Made by a program: the position numbers and the translations under genes
Shown here: positions 32,751 through 40,359 of the stretch, in pieces
Layout: each line of letters starts with the position of its first letter
Position numbering within the stretch: position 1 is the stretch's first letter
The notes under the pieces: generated by a model
The model's input: the letters and a program-made list of their open reading frames with translations, nothing else
Databases searched by the model: none
What the model was told of the DNA's origin: nothing
NCBI GenBank assembly: GCA_002347095.1
Contig: DDWZ01000015.1
Span: 71,562 to 135,561, forward strand
Direction: 5' to 3'
Source of the DNA: Desulfobulbaceae bacterium UBA2273
GTDB lineage: Bacteria > Desulfobacterota > Desulfobulbia > Desulfobulbales > Desulfurivibrionaceae
DNA length: 64,000 bases

Positions 32751-33092
32751 TCATTTCTTCTTCGGCATAGGCTTGGTCGTTTTGCACCCACAGCCACAAT
32801 CACCCTTCGCCTTTACCTTGACGCAGACAGAATCCTTCAGCTTCTGACCCGGCTTGAATTTCACGACCTTCTTCTCGGCAATCTTTATTTCTTTACCGGT
32901 CTGAGGGTTACGTCCGGTACGAGCTGCCCGCTGGGCTACAGAAAAAGAGCCAAACCCGATCAAGGAGATATTCTCGTCATTGGCTAGGGCCTTTGCAATA
33001 ACATCCAACGTACAATTCAGTGTTTTCTCTGCGGCGGCCTTGGTGAGGTCCGATGCTTCGGCAATCTTGCTGACAAGTTCTGCTTTGTTCAT
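32751..33092 (-). CDS. HU-family DNA-binding protein with Cys-rich tail
   Basis: This is a 113-aa protein. The first ~90 residues are a standard HU/IHF fold (MNKAELVSKIAEASDLTKAA; GFGSFSVAQRAARTGRNPQT; FKPGQKLKDSV). The extra C-terminal ~22 residues read KAKGDCGCGCKTTKPMPKKK: three closely spaced Cys followed by a basic end. The Cys cluster could bind metal or respond to redox state (inference). HU bends DNA and often assists integrases, which fits its place inside the island. Confidence 0.88.
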   Translation of the reverse strand: MNKAELVSKIAEASDLTKAAAEKTLNCTLDVIAKALANDENISLIGFGSFSVAQRAARTGRNPQTGKEIKIAEKKVVKFKPGQKLKDSVCVKVKAKGDCGCGCKTTKPMPKKK

Positions 33093-33434
33093 GCTTATTC
33101 TCCGAGAAGTTTATAGGAGGGGGGACGATTAGGCCCCATAATGGCAAAAATGCGGCCTCCATGCAAGCAAGAAGATCGCCGCACACAGGGCCTCTTCGGA
33201 TACAAGTCATTTTGAATACTCGCATACACTATATAAAGCTCTCGGAACTGCCTCGGAGTCAGATTGCCCAGCGATGACAAGTTGCGAACTCTGCCCTCCG
33301 GCCTGACAAATCTTTTCCGAAATTTCTATACAACCCCACCATACAGAAATAACTCATTGTTTTATCGTATTTTATTGACATTGCCCCCAGAAAGTTATTT
33401 ATTACGTTATAGATAACGATCCAAGGAATCAAAT
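33093..33434. other. intergenic region between HU and a divergent gene
   Basis: These 342 bases separate the HU gene from the oppositely transcribed 137-aa gene. The half near that gene is very AT-rich (TTTTATCGTATTTTATTGACA...) and likely holds both promoters, including a TTGACA-like element. No gene, RNA or repeat is supported. Confidence 0.5.
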
Positions 33435-33848
33435 ATGACAAAACTCCAAGAAATCACAGCTGCCACCGAACAAGATGTCAGCGATGTACAACTCAAGGCC
33501 TTGGGCCTTGAACCAATCACGGCTTGGAAAAGAAGTGGAACTCCGACAGGAAAACAAAAAAACGCAGTACGCCAAAAGCGATTCCGGCAAGAGGCCGCCA
33601 AAAAAGGGTTGGTACCTTGCAGTCTTGGCTTGGTACCGCAAGCCGAAGTTGAACAGCTTAAGGCCATCGCCAAACAGTTACGTGAACAGAATATCCCGTT
33701 AAAGGAAGCTGTGGCCGCAATAGTCCCGCCTAAGATCGTCAGCGTGGCAAAAAAGCTTTCAGCCGACCAGATACGCGTACTCATAACATTGGCAACAGGA
33801 GCATGGAGAGCCAAACTGATCCGTTTTCTAGCTGGTTGTTCATTATAG
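33435..33848 (+). CDS. hypothetical 137-aa island protein
   Basis: I do not recognise a family. It is basic in the first half (KRSGTPTGKQKNAVRQKRFRQEAAKKG), followed by a helix-forming segment (QAEVEQLKAIAKQLREQNIPLKEAV) and a hydrophobic end. A DNA-associated role for a mobile element would suit the composition, but this is a guess. It is the last gene before the integration module and is read in the same direction. Confidence 0.55.
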   Translation: MTKLQEITAATEQDVSDVQLKALGLEPITAWKRSGTPTGKQKNAVRQKRFRQEAAKKGLVPCSLGLVPQAEVEQLKAIAKQLREQNIPLKEAVAAIVPPKIVSVAKKLSADQIRVLITLATGAWRAKLIRFLAGCSL

Positions 33849-34155
33849 AAGGTAATCTTTCCCCATCCGATGATTTGGGGTGCCGTATGATGTGAATAGG
33901 CTTTCTTGCTTTCGCAAGTCCCCTCATAAAAAAGATCATCGACACGCCCCATCTTCTTCCTCACCCTGCTAAAAATCACTTTTTTCAAAAAAAAATACAG
34001 CTTCATATCACATTGTTAGCTCATAAATTTCTGTAGCATATATCAACTATAGAAACGCAACTATTTATTTTTATTGATAAAAATTAGAATTGGATGCACG
34101 ATACAGGTGGAGATGGAAACTCGCGAGGTATCCCATAAAAGAAAAAGGATACACC
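33849..34155. other. intergenic region before integration module
   Basis: About 307 bases without a supported gene. A small hairpin (CTTGCTTTCGCAAG) near its left third may end the preceding transcript. The right third is AT-rich and presumably carries the promoter and operator for the excisionase/integrase pair. Confidence 0.45.
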
Positions 34156-34482
34156 ATGAATCATCTTGAGGAACTGCTTGGCAAAACTATCAGCGTAAAA
34201 GACTTAGCGGACTTTTTGGAGATTGACATCAAGACCGTCCGAAAGTATTACCTCCAATTAGGAGGTGTGCGCCTGGGCCGATCTTATCGCTTCTTTGAAA
34301 AGGAGGTGCACAATGCCATACAAGCGTGGCACAAAATGGCTCGGACAGGTGTTAGTGAAGAACGGGAAGTTCAGAAGAAGGACCTTCCCGACAAAAAAGG
34401 CAGCAATCGAATGGGAAGTGGAAGAACGGAAAAGGGTGGAAGACCCGATTCAAACCGAGACCCCTTCGGTCTGCTTGATTGA
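34156..34482 (+). CDS. excisionase-like helix-turn-helix protein
   Basis: This 108-aa protein has an N-terminal winged-helix region like AlpA/excisionase proteins (ISVKDLADFLEIDIKTVRKYY, then VRLGRSYRFFEKEVHNAI). The C-terminal half is read through the start of the integrase gene, which it overlaps by 170 bases. This is an unusually long overlap, so either the functional protein ends early or both frames are used. It probably directs excision of the island and may control the integrase. AAAAAGGA precedes the ATG by 7 bases. Confidence 0.65.
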   Translation: MNHLEELLGKTISVKDLADFLEIDIKTVRKYYLQLGGVRLGRSYRFFEKEVHNAIQAWHKMARTGVSEEREVQKKDLPDKKGSNRMGSGRTEKGGRPDSNRDPFGLLD

Positions 34483-35377
34483 TTGGGCGACCCAATATCT
34501 TGCTTTTGCCCAATCAAAGTTCGTTCGCAAGACATGTGACGAAAAACATTACGTCCTGAAACGCTTCCTAAAGCATCAGGACGGCATGCTCAGCGTGGAC
34601 GAGCTGACCCCTGGCAAGGTGCTTAACTACCTTCAGGGACAGGCAATGGCAAGATCAGGGCACGCAGCGAACAATGAGAGGAAGAATCTCGTTGCAGCGT
34701 GGAATTGGGGAATCAAGTATATGGAACTCCCCTCTCCCAATCCCTGCCTGGTTGACCGTTTCCCGGAACAGCGTCATGATCGCTACGTCCCCCCGGAAGA
34801 AGACTTCTGGAAGGTATACAACGTGGCTGACAATGAACGGGACCGGATAATGCTTTTGGCCTACCTCCACCTTGGAGCCCGACGTTCGGAATTGTTTGGA
34901 CTACGGTGGCAGGATGTGGATTTTGAGGAGGCCAGGGCCAGGCTATACACCAGGAAACGGCGGGATGGTACGCTGGAATACGACTGGTTGCCCATGACGA
35001 AAGAACTCCACGAGGCTCTACTGCGATTGTCTCAACAGCAGCAAGGCGAGTGGGTTTTTCCGGAACCGGAAACAGGATTGCCGTATCTGTACCGACAGCA
35101 TTTTATGCGGCGACTCTGCCAACGGGCCGGAGTCAAACCTTTCGGATTTCATGCGATCAGGCATCTGACGGCAAGCATACTGGCAAAATCGAATGTACCG
35201 ATGATCGATATCAAGGAAATCCTGCGTCACCGCAACCTTGCTACCACCGAACGGTACATCAAGAGGCTGTCCTCTTTGCGACCCGCGATGCAGGTGCTTT
35301 CCAGTGGATACAACTACCACCTGGAACCACCAAACCAACCACCAACGAAAAAAAAGGAGTTACGCCAAATGACGTAA
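34313..35377 (+). CDS. tyrosine integrase of the genomic island
   Basis: This 354-aa phage-type integrase has an N-terminal AP2-like arm-binding part (KRGTKWLGQVLVKNGKFRRR), a core-binding SAM-like domain around residues 60-150, and a catalytic domain with Arg in LGARRSELFGLRW, HAIRHLTAS, and HRNLATTERYI with the nucleophile Tyr. All key residues are present. The ATG follows GGAGG at 6 bases. It ends 16 bases before the tRNA-Glu 3' end, the usual place for a tRNA-targeting integrase. Its last codons contain part of the ACCACCAAA arm repeats, and its TGA sits in the loop of the terminator. Confidence 0.93.
   Translation: MPYKRGTKWLGQVLVKNGKFRRRTFPTKKAAIEWEVEERKRVEDPIQTETPSVCLIDWATQYLAFAQSKFVRKTCDEKHYVLKRFLKHQDGMLSVDELTPGKVLNYLQGQAMARSGHAANNERKNLVAAWNWGIKYMELPSPNPCLVDRFPEQRHDRYVPPEEDFWKVYNVADNERDRIMLLAYLHLGARRSELFGLRWQDVDFEEARARLYTRKRRDGTLEYDWLPMTKELHEALLRLSQQQQGEWVFPEPETGLPYLYRQHFMRRLCQRAGVKPFGFHAIRHLTASILAKSNVPMIDIKEILRHRNLATTERYIKRLSSLRPAMQVLSSGYNYHLEPPNQPPTKKKELRQMT
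35326..35346. repeat. integrase arm-type sites, right end (ACCACCAAA x2)
   Basis: ACCACCAAA and ACCACCAAC, 12 bases apart, lie inside the end of the integrase gene. They match the three copies near the left end in sequence, orientation and spacing. They are probably arm-binding sites. Confidence 0.55.
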
Positions 35378-35383
35378 CTCCTT
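35347..35383. terminator. bidirectional hairpin terminator, right copy
   Basis: The stem GGAGTTACG.. / ..CGTAACTCC with A- and T-runs serves both the integrase gene and the convergent tRNA-Glu. It is a diverged version of the left copy, which shows that the element brought its own tRNA-end-plus-terminator from an earlier host. Confidence 0.75.
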
Positions 35384-35393
35384 GATTTCTCAC

Positions 35394-35437
35394 TGGTGAC
35401 CCCTACGGGACTCGAACCCGTGTTACCGGCGTGAGAG
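35394..35437. repeat. attR: 3' part of tRNA-Glu, 44-bp direct repeat
   Basis: Identical over 44 bases to attL. It forms the 3' half of the working tRNA-Glu gene, so integration preserved the tRNA. Confidence 0.92.
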
Positions 35438-35469
35438 GCCAGCGTCCTAGACCGCTAGACGAAGGGGCC
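35394..35469 (-). tRNA. tRNA-Glu (anticodon CTC)
   Basis: The 76-nt gene on the minus strand begins GGCCCCTTCGTCTAGCGGTC and ends ...GTCACCA with encoded CCA. The acceptor stem, anticodon stem (CTGGC/GCCGG around CTCTCAC) and T-arm (GGGTTCGAGTCCC core) all pair. The anticodon CTC reads GAG. Its 3' half is the att core of the island. Confidence 0.95.
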
Positions 35470-35570
35470 ATGCTGTGCGCCATTATCTAAATGATGGGAG
35501 GGGATTTGTCAATCTTTTATTCCTCTCCCCCGCTCTTCCGAAAGGGGGAAAAACTCGCAACCATCCTGTT

Positions 35571-36143
35571 TCAATCCATAAATTTTCTGCCCGCCTCTTC
35601 CGCCCGGGTCAGGGTGGCCGCATCCTGTGCCATGTCCCCACGGCCATCCATGCCCTTGACCAGAAACTCCCCGCCATAACCCATGCCCATGGCGTCGAAT
35701 CCATATTTGGCCGTAAGAATCGCGCCCTCGAAAACCCTTTCCCCGTGGGTGGCGGACACCGCCACCAGAAAACCCTTGCGGGTTGGGTCCTTGCGCCACT
35801 CTCCCTTTTCGCTTAGCAGACGCTTTCTGCTCCACAGGGCCTGGCAGCGATCGACAAATCCCTTGGCCTGGGCGGTGATTCCGTAAAAATAGATGGGGGA
35901 GGCAAGGATCAGCCGTTGGGAGGCGAGAATCTTTGGATACAGCTCCTGCATGTCGTCTTCCAGCACGCATTGTCCGGTCTTGTCGCAGCCGCCGCAACCG
36001 ATACACGGTTGAATACGCAGCGCACACAGGCGGACCACTTCGATCTCGCCCCCTGCCGCCTCAACCCCTTTAAGAACAGCGCCAAGCAGGGTTTCGGTAT
36101 TGCCATTTTTCCGCGGACTCCCGATCACAGCCAAAACCTTCAT
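35571..36143 (-). CDS. NADPH-dependent FMN reductase / iron-sulfur flavoprotein
   Basis: This 190-aa flavodoxin-fold protein has the FMN phosphate loop GSPRKNGNTETLL and a second loop ASPIYFYGITAQAKGFVDRC. A compact Cys motif IQPCIGCGGCDKTGQC at ~45-60 matches the Fe-S-binding spacing of Isf-type flavoproteins. It probably transfers electrons in the anaerobic cytoplasm. The ATG follows GGGAG and lies one base after the glucanotransferase stop, so the two form an operon. Confidence 0.85.
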   Translation of the reverse strand: MKVLAVIGSPRKNGNTETLLGAVLKGVEAAGGEIEVVRLCALRIQPCIGCGGCDKTGQCVLEDDMQELYPKILASQRLILASPIYFYGITAQAKGFVDRCQALWSRKRLLSEKGEWRKDPTRKGFLVAVSATHGERVFEGAILTAKYGFDAMGMGYGGEFLVKGMDGRGDMAQDAATLTRAEEAGRKFMD

Positions 36144-36144
36144 C

Positions 36145-37692
36145 TCATTGCTCCCTCTGGCAAGATTCAACAGGATGGGCAGGCAGCCGGTTATAAAATA
36201 CAACCTCATCCCGCAGCGCTCTTGCCGTTTCATCATTCAAAAATCTGGCGGCACACCGCCAGCGCCAGTTGCCCTCGGAGGTGCCGGGCATGTTCATCCG
36301 GCAATCGCTGCCAAAACCGAGAACATCCTGAAGAGGCACGATGACCAGCTCGGCAACCGAACCATAGGCCAGGCGGATAAAATCCCAGTGGATGGGGCTG
36401 CCCGCCTGGCTGTGGGTATAGCGCAAGGCCTTGGCCTTGCTGGCTTGCATTACCGTATCGCTGAAGTACCAGCCCAGGGTTGTATCGTTGTCGTGGGTGC
36501 CGGTATAGACCACGCAGTTTACCGTGGTGTAGTTATGGGGCAGATAGGCGTTGTGCTCGTCGGAATCAAAGGCAAACTGCAACACCTTCATCCCTGGAAA
36601 ACCCAAGGTGTCGCGGAGCAGCTCCACCTCCGGGGTGATAACCCCGAGATCCTCGGCGATGATCGGCAACGCGCCGAGATGGCGTTTCATCTCGGAAAAA
36701 AATGCCAGGCCAGGCCCGGTGACCCATTCCCCATTAACCGCGGTCTCCTCCGAAGCCGGGATCTGCCAGTATGCCTCAAAGCCGCGGAAATGATCGATGC
36801 GGACCACATCCACCGTCCGGCAGATGTGTCGAAACCGCTGTCCCCACCAGGCAAGCAAGGCCTGGTTCATCTTCCCCTTGTCATCCCACCACTTGAAAAG
36901 AGGGTTTCCCCAGCGCTGCCCGGTCTCGCTGAAATAATCCGGAGGCACGCCCGCCACGTGGGTCGGGCGCCCGGTTTCGCGATCCAGGAGAAAGCAATCC
37001 TGATGCGCCCAGACATCGGCGCTGTCCAAAGCCACATAGATGGGGATATCGCCGATGATCCGGATGCCGTGGCAGTGGGCGTAATCCCACAAGATCTGCC
37101 ATTGGGAAAAAAAGCAGAACTGCACAAACTGATGAAAAAAGATCCGCTCGGCCAGGGTTTCCCGCCACCGGGCAATGGCTTCCGGCTTGCGAAAAGCAAT
37201 ATCCGGCGACCAGAGGAACCAGGGACGCAACTGAAACTCTTCCCGCAGGGCCATAAACAGGGCATAGTCCTCAAGCCAGGCGGTTGTGCGGCGAAACTCC
37301 GCGAAAGCGGCCGAATCCCCGGTCAGACGAAATTCCAGAAAAGCGTGCTCCAGGATTTTCTCGTTAAAGGCGCGAACAGCATCAAAATCGACCAGATATT
37401 CGGAAAATTCGCTGGGGATTTCCACCTGCTCACGCCGGAGAAGACCTGCCCCCACAAGCTGTGCGGGATCGATGAGCAGCGGATTGCCGGCAAAGGCCGA
37501 GAGGCTCATGTAGGGCGAATTGCCGGAACTGGAACTCACCGGGCCGGAGGGCAATATCTGCCAATGGACCTGCCCGGCGGCCTTCAGGTAATCGATGAAT
37601 TCGTAGGCGGATTTGCCAAGGGTGCCGATCCCGAAAGGCCCCGGCAGGGAGGTAAGATGCAAAAGGACGCCGCTGCTTCGCTGGTTGTGCAT
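36145..37692 (-). CDS. malQ: 4-alpha-glucanotransferase (GH77)
   Basis: This is a 515-aa amylomaltase of normal length. Family marks: RSSGVLLHLTSLPGPFGIG at the start, SSSGNSPYMSLSAFAGNPLL (substrate loop), VVRIDHFRGFEAYW with the nucleophile Asp, IIAEDLGVITPEV with the acid/base Glu, and YTGTHDNDTTLGW near the end. It moves maltodextrin segments between glucans in glycogen or maltodextrin metabolism. It is cytoplasmic. GAGAGGG lies upstream of the ATG. Confidence 0.95.
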   Translation of the reverse strand: MHNQRSSGVLLHLTSLPGPFGIGTLGKSAYEFIDYLKAAGQVHWQILPSGPVSSSSGNSPYMSLSAFAGNPLLIDPAQLVGAGLLRREQVEIPSEFSEYLVDFDAVRAFNEKILEHAFLEFRLTGDSAAFAEFRRTTAWLEDYALFMALREEFQLRPWFLWSPDIAFRKPEAIARWRETLAERIFFHQFVQFCFFSQWQILWDYAHCHGIRIIGDIPIYVALDSADVWAHQDCFLLDRETGRPTHVAGVPPDYFSETGQRWGNPLFKWWDDKGKMNQALLAWWGQRFRHICRTVDVVRIDHFRGFEAYWQIPASEETAVNGEWVTGPGLAFFSEMKRHLGALPIIAEDLGVITPEVELLRDTLGFPGMKVLQFAFDSDEHNAYLPHNYTTVNCVVYTGTHDNDTTLGWYFSDTVMQASKAKALRYTHSQAGSPIHWDFIRLAYGSVAELVIVPLQDVLGFGSDCRMNMPGTSEGNWRWRCAARFLNDETARALRDEVVFYNRLPAHPVESCQREQ

Positions 37693-38008
37693 GGTTTTGT
37701 CGCCCTCTCTTTTTTCATGTCTGTCATGGCCGCGCGGCGCAACGACAAACGGGGATGCCTGTCTGTATCATACAGAATGGTCGGCCCGCCTCCAATTAAA
37801 AAACTTTCGAACGCTCACCCCATCTCATATACTGTAGATATTTTCAATATCCTCAAGCAGTTGCCGACCCACCAGGCACCGGGTATTATAAGGACAAGCT
37901 CTCAGGCAGCCTGTTCCGGGCCTTGGAACAACCTGTTTCAAGGCGTCTGCCGGAGAAGGCAGAAAACGGCTGGTTGCATTAAGAGCCAACGAAAAAGGAG
38001 CCCATGGC
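37693..38008. other. divergent intergenic region (malQ / Na-Pi cotransporter)
   Basis: About 316 bases between divergent genes; both promoters must lie here. An AT-rich centre (ATATACTGTAGATATTTTCA) is the likeliest site. I see no RNA gene or repeat. Confidence 0.5.
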
Positions 38009-39658
38009 ATGACCCTCTCCATCCTTGGCAATTGTATCGGGGGCATCGGCCTCTTCCTGCTCGGCATGCAGCTCATGACCGACGGCCTCAAGATTGCCGC
38101 GGGCAAGACCCTGCGCACCATTCTGGAGCGTTCCACCGCCACTCCGTTCAGGGGGATCCTTTCCGGCGTCTTCATCACCTCCCTGGTGCAATCCTCCAGC
38201 GCGGTGACCGTGGCCACCATCGGTTTTGTCAACGCCGGCCTCATGGACCTCCTGCAAGCCGTCACCGTTATATATGGAAGCAATATCGGCACCACCATGA
38301 CCGGCTGGCTGGTGAGCCTAGTCGGCTTCAAATTCGACATCAAAATCTTTGCCCTGCCCCTCATCGGGCTAGGCATGTTCCTGCGCCTCACCAAGGGCAA
38401 CGGCCGCTCCGGCGCCCTCGGCGAGACGTTTGCCGGTTTCGGCGTTTTTTTTCTAGGGATCGATCTGCTCCGGGCGACCTTTGCCGAAACAGGGATCAAC
38501 CTGCCGCTCACTCTCTTGGACGGCGGGGTGGGAAGTTATTTCACCTTCCTGGTCATCGGCGTTCTGCTGACCGTGGCGATGCAATCATCCAGTGCGGCCA
38601 TTGCCATAACCCTCACCGCCACCGCCGGAGGCGTTATCCCTTTTGACAGCGGAGCCTCCCTGGTCATCGGGGCTAATATCGGTTCCACCTCGACCGCCGC
38701 CCTGGCCGCGCTGGGCGCCACCCCCAACGCCAAACGGGTTGCCACGGCCCACGTCATTTTCAATCTGGTAACCGGCGCGGTGGCCCTCCTGCTGCTCCCT
38801 TTTCTCCTTCACGCCCTGACCGTTTTCCCGCAGATCCTGCATGCGCAAACCAACGCAACGATGCTGCTCGCCCTGTTCCATACCGTCTTCAACATCCTGG
38901 GAGTCGGCCTGATGTTGCCATTCACGCAATTCATGGTAACCCGCCTCACGGGCTGGTTCCGTTCCCATGAAGAGGACGAGGCTCAGCCCCTGTTTCTGGA
39001 TACAAATATCGCCGCCACTCCGTTGCTGGCCTTCCATGCCCTTGCCAAGGAAATTGAACGGATCGGCAACATTGCCCGCCGCATGGCCAAGGGCGCCATA
39101 AGCAGCGAGGCAGGGCCAAGCCTCCAGCTCGATACCGACCGCCGCACTTTGCTCAAGCTGGAGATCGAGGTGGGCAACTTCATCAATCTGATCCGGAGGG
39201 GCAACCTGCCGGAAGAGCTTGACCATGTGCTGCCCAATGCCCTGCGCGTCACCAGCTACTACCGCGAGGTTGCGGATGTGTCCCTGCGGATCGCCCAGAT
39301 GCAGCAGCAGAGCCGCCTGCTGGCGAATACCGCCCTGGCCCAGGAAATAGGCTTGTACAAACAGCATGTGGTGAAACTGCTGGATTTGACCGATGTGGCA
39401 AGGGAAGAGTATGCGCCGGAGGAATGCGCCGCCCTGTTCAAGGAAACCGAGGAGATGTACCGGCATCTCAAATCAAGCCTGCTCAAGGCTGGAACCAAGA
39501 ACCTGCTGCCGGTGGGGCTGATGGTCTCGCTCATCGACCTGATGAGCGATGTCCGGCGCATTGCCGACCAGATTGAAAAGGGCGCCCGCTACCTGACCAC
39601 CCTGACCACGGCCATGCCGACGGAGGACAAGGCAATTCCCGCGCAGGCTGCGGCATGA
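38009..39658 (+). CDS. Na/Pi-cotransporter II-related protein with PhoU-like domain
   Basis: This 549-aa protein has two Na_Pi_cotrans repeats, each with the QSSS signature (TSLVQSSSAVTVATIGFVNAG at ~57-77; VAMQSSSAAIAITLTA at ~190-205), within about nine TM helices. A helical cytoplasmic PhoU-like domain fills residues ~330-530. It should carry phosphate with sodium or regulate phosphate levels. The second of two close ATGs is used because the first runs into a stop after one codon; AAGGAG gives proper spacing. Confidence 0.9.
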   Translation: MTLSILGNCIGGIGLFLLGMQLMTDGLKIAAGKTLRTILERSTATPFRGILSGVFITSLVQSSSAVTVATIGFVNAGLMDLLQAVTVIYGSNIGTTMTGWLVSLVGFKFDIKIFALPLIGLGMFLRLTKGNGRSGALGETFAGFGVFFLGIDLLRATFAETGINLPLTLLDGGVGSYFTFLVIGVLLTVAMQSSSAAIAITLTATAGGVIPFDSGASLVIGANIGSTSTAALAALGATPNAKRVATAHVIFNLVTGAVALLLLPFLLHALTVFPQILHAQTNATMLLALFHTVFNILGVGLMLPFTQFMVTRLTGWFRSHEEDEAQPLFLDTNIAATPLLAFHALAKEIERIGNIARRMAKGAISSEAGPSLQLDTDRRTLLKLEIEVGNFINLIRRGNLPEELDHVLPNALRVTSYYREVADVSLRIAQMQQQSRLLANTALAQEIGLYKQHVVKLLDLTDVAREEYAPEECAALFKETEEMYRHLKSSLLKAGTKNLLPVGLMVSLIDLMSDVRRIADQIEKGARYLTTLTTAMPTEDKAIPAQAAA

Positions 39659-39668
39659 AGAAACTGCC

Positions 39669-40337
39669 TCACCGATAGAGACCCTGGGAGCCAATGTAGT
39701 CCGCCACTGATGCGGGAACAAGAGCCCGGACAGATCTGCCCTGCCGGATTGCCTCCCGGATCTCGGTGGAAGAAACCTTCACCGGCGCCATGGCCACCGG
39801 ATAAATGGCGCCCCTTCCGGGCTCTCCCTGCCAGCACCCTTGATTTTCCGCAAAAGTATAGCCGGGGAAATGTGTTGCCACGGTCTGTCCGCACGACTGT
39901 TGGCAATGATCAGGCCTGCCAATCACCACGAAGGAGGCGTAATCCAGCAGCTCCCGGTGGGCCTTCCAGGTATGGATCTCGACAAAGGCATCCATGCCGG
40001 TGATGAAAAACAACTCGATCCCAGACCCCAGCCAAAGACGCAAGGCCTTCAGGGTATCGATGCTGAAAGAAGGCCCCACACGTTGAGCCTCCAGCCTGGA
40101 GACAAAAAAACCGGCTTCCCCGGCAAGGGCCAGCTCCAACATCGCAGCCCGGTGCGCAAAGGCGGAGATGGTGTAAGTCGGTTTGTGCGGCGGCAAAAAG
40201 GCGGGAACAAAAAGGATGCTCGAAAGATCCAGCGCCTTGCGGACAGCCTCGGCAACGGCGAGATGGCCATTGTGCACCGGGTCAAAGGTGCCGCCCAGGA
40301 TGCCGACCCGCCGGCCGAGGTTATGGGGAAGTTCCAC
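39669..40337 (-). CDS. nadD: nicotinate-nucleotide adenylyltransferase
   Basis: This is a 222-aa nucleotidyl transferase of the NAD synthesis pathway. The ATP-binding motif GILGGTFDPVHNGHL is at the start and SSTEIREAIRQGRSVRALVP at the end. It joins nicotinate mononucleotide and ATP to deamido-NAD. It follows proA as in related genomes and closes the long rplU-to-nadD gene string. Confidence 0.95.
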   Translation of the reverse strand: MELPHNLGRRVGILGGTFDPVHNGHLAVAEAVRKALDLSSILFVPAFLPPHKPTYTISAFAHRAAMLELALAGEAGFFVSRLEAQRVGPSFSIDTLKALRLWLGSGIELFFITGMDAFVEIHTWKAHRELLDYASFVVIGRPDHCQQSCGQTVATHFPGYTFAENQGCWQGEPGRGAIYPVAMAPVKVSSTEIREAIRQGRSVRALVPASVADYIGSQGLYR

Positions 40338-40359
40338 CCTGCTCTCTCCGGAGTCCTGC

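Noticed and set aside
33407-34006. 199-codon minus-strand frame opposite the 137-aa gene
   Set aside because: It overlaps the hypothetical gene on the other strand, lacks a ribosome site and shows low-complexity Ser/Phe/Cys-rich text. The plus-strand gene has the better start and composition, though neither is a known family.
36100-38646. 848-codon plus-strand frame across malQ
   Set aside because: It is antisense to malQ and then runs out of frame through the Na/Pi cotransporter. There is no ribosome site and no recognisable domain.
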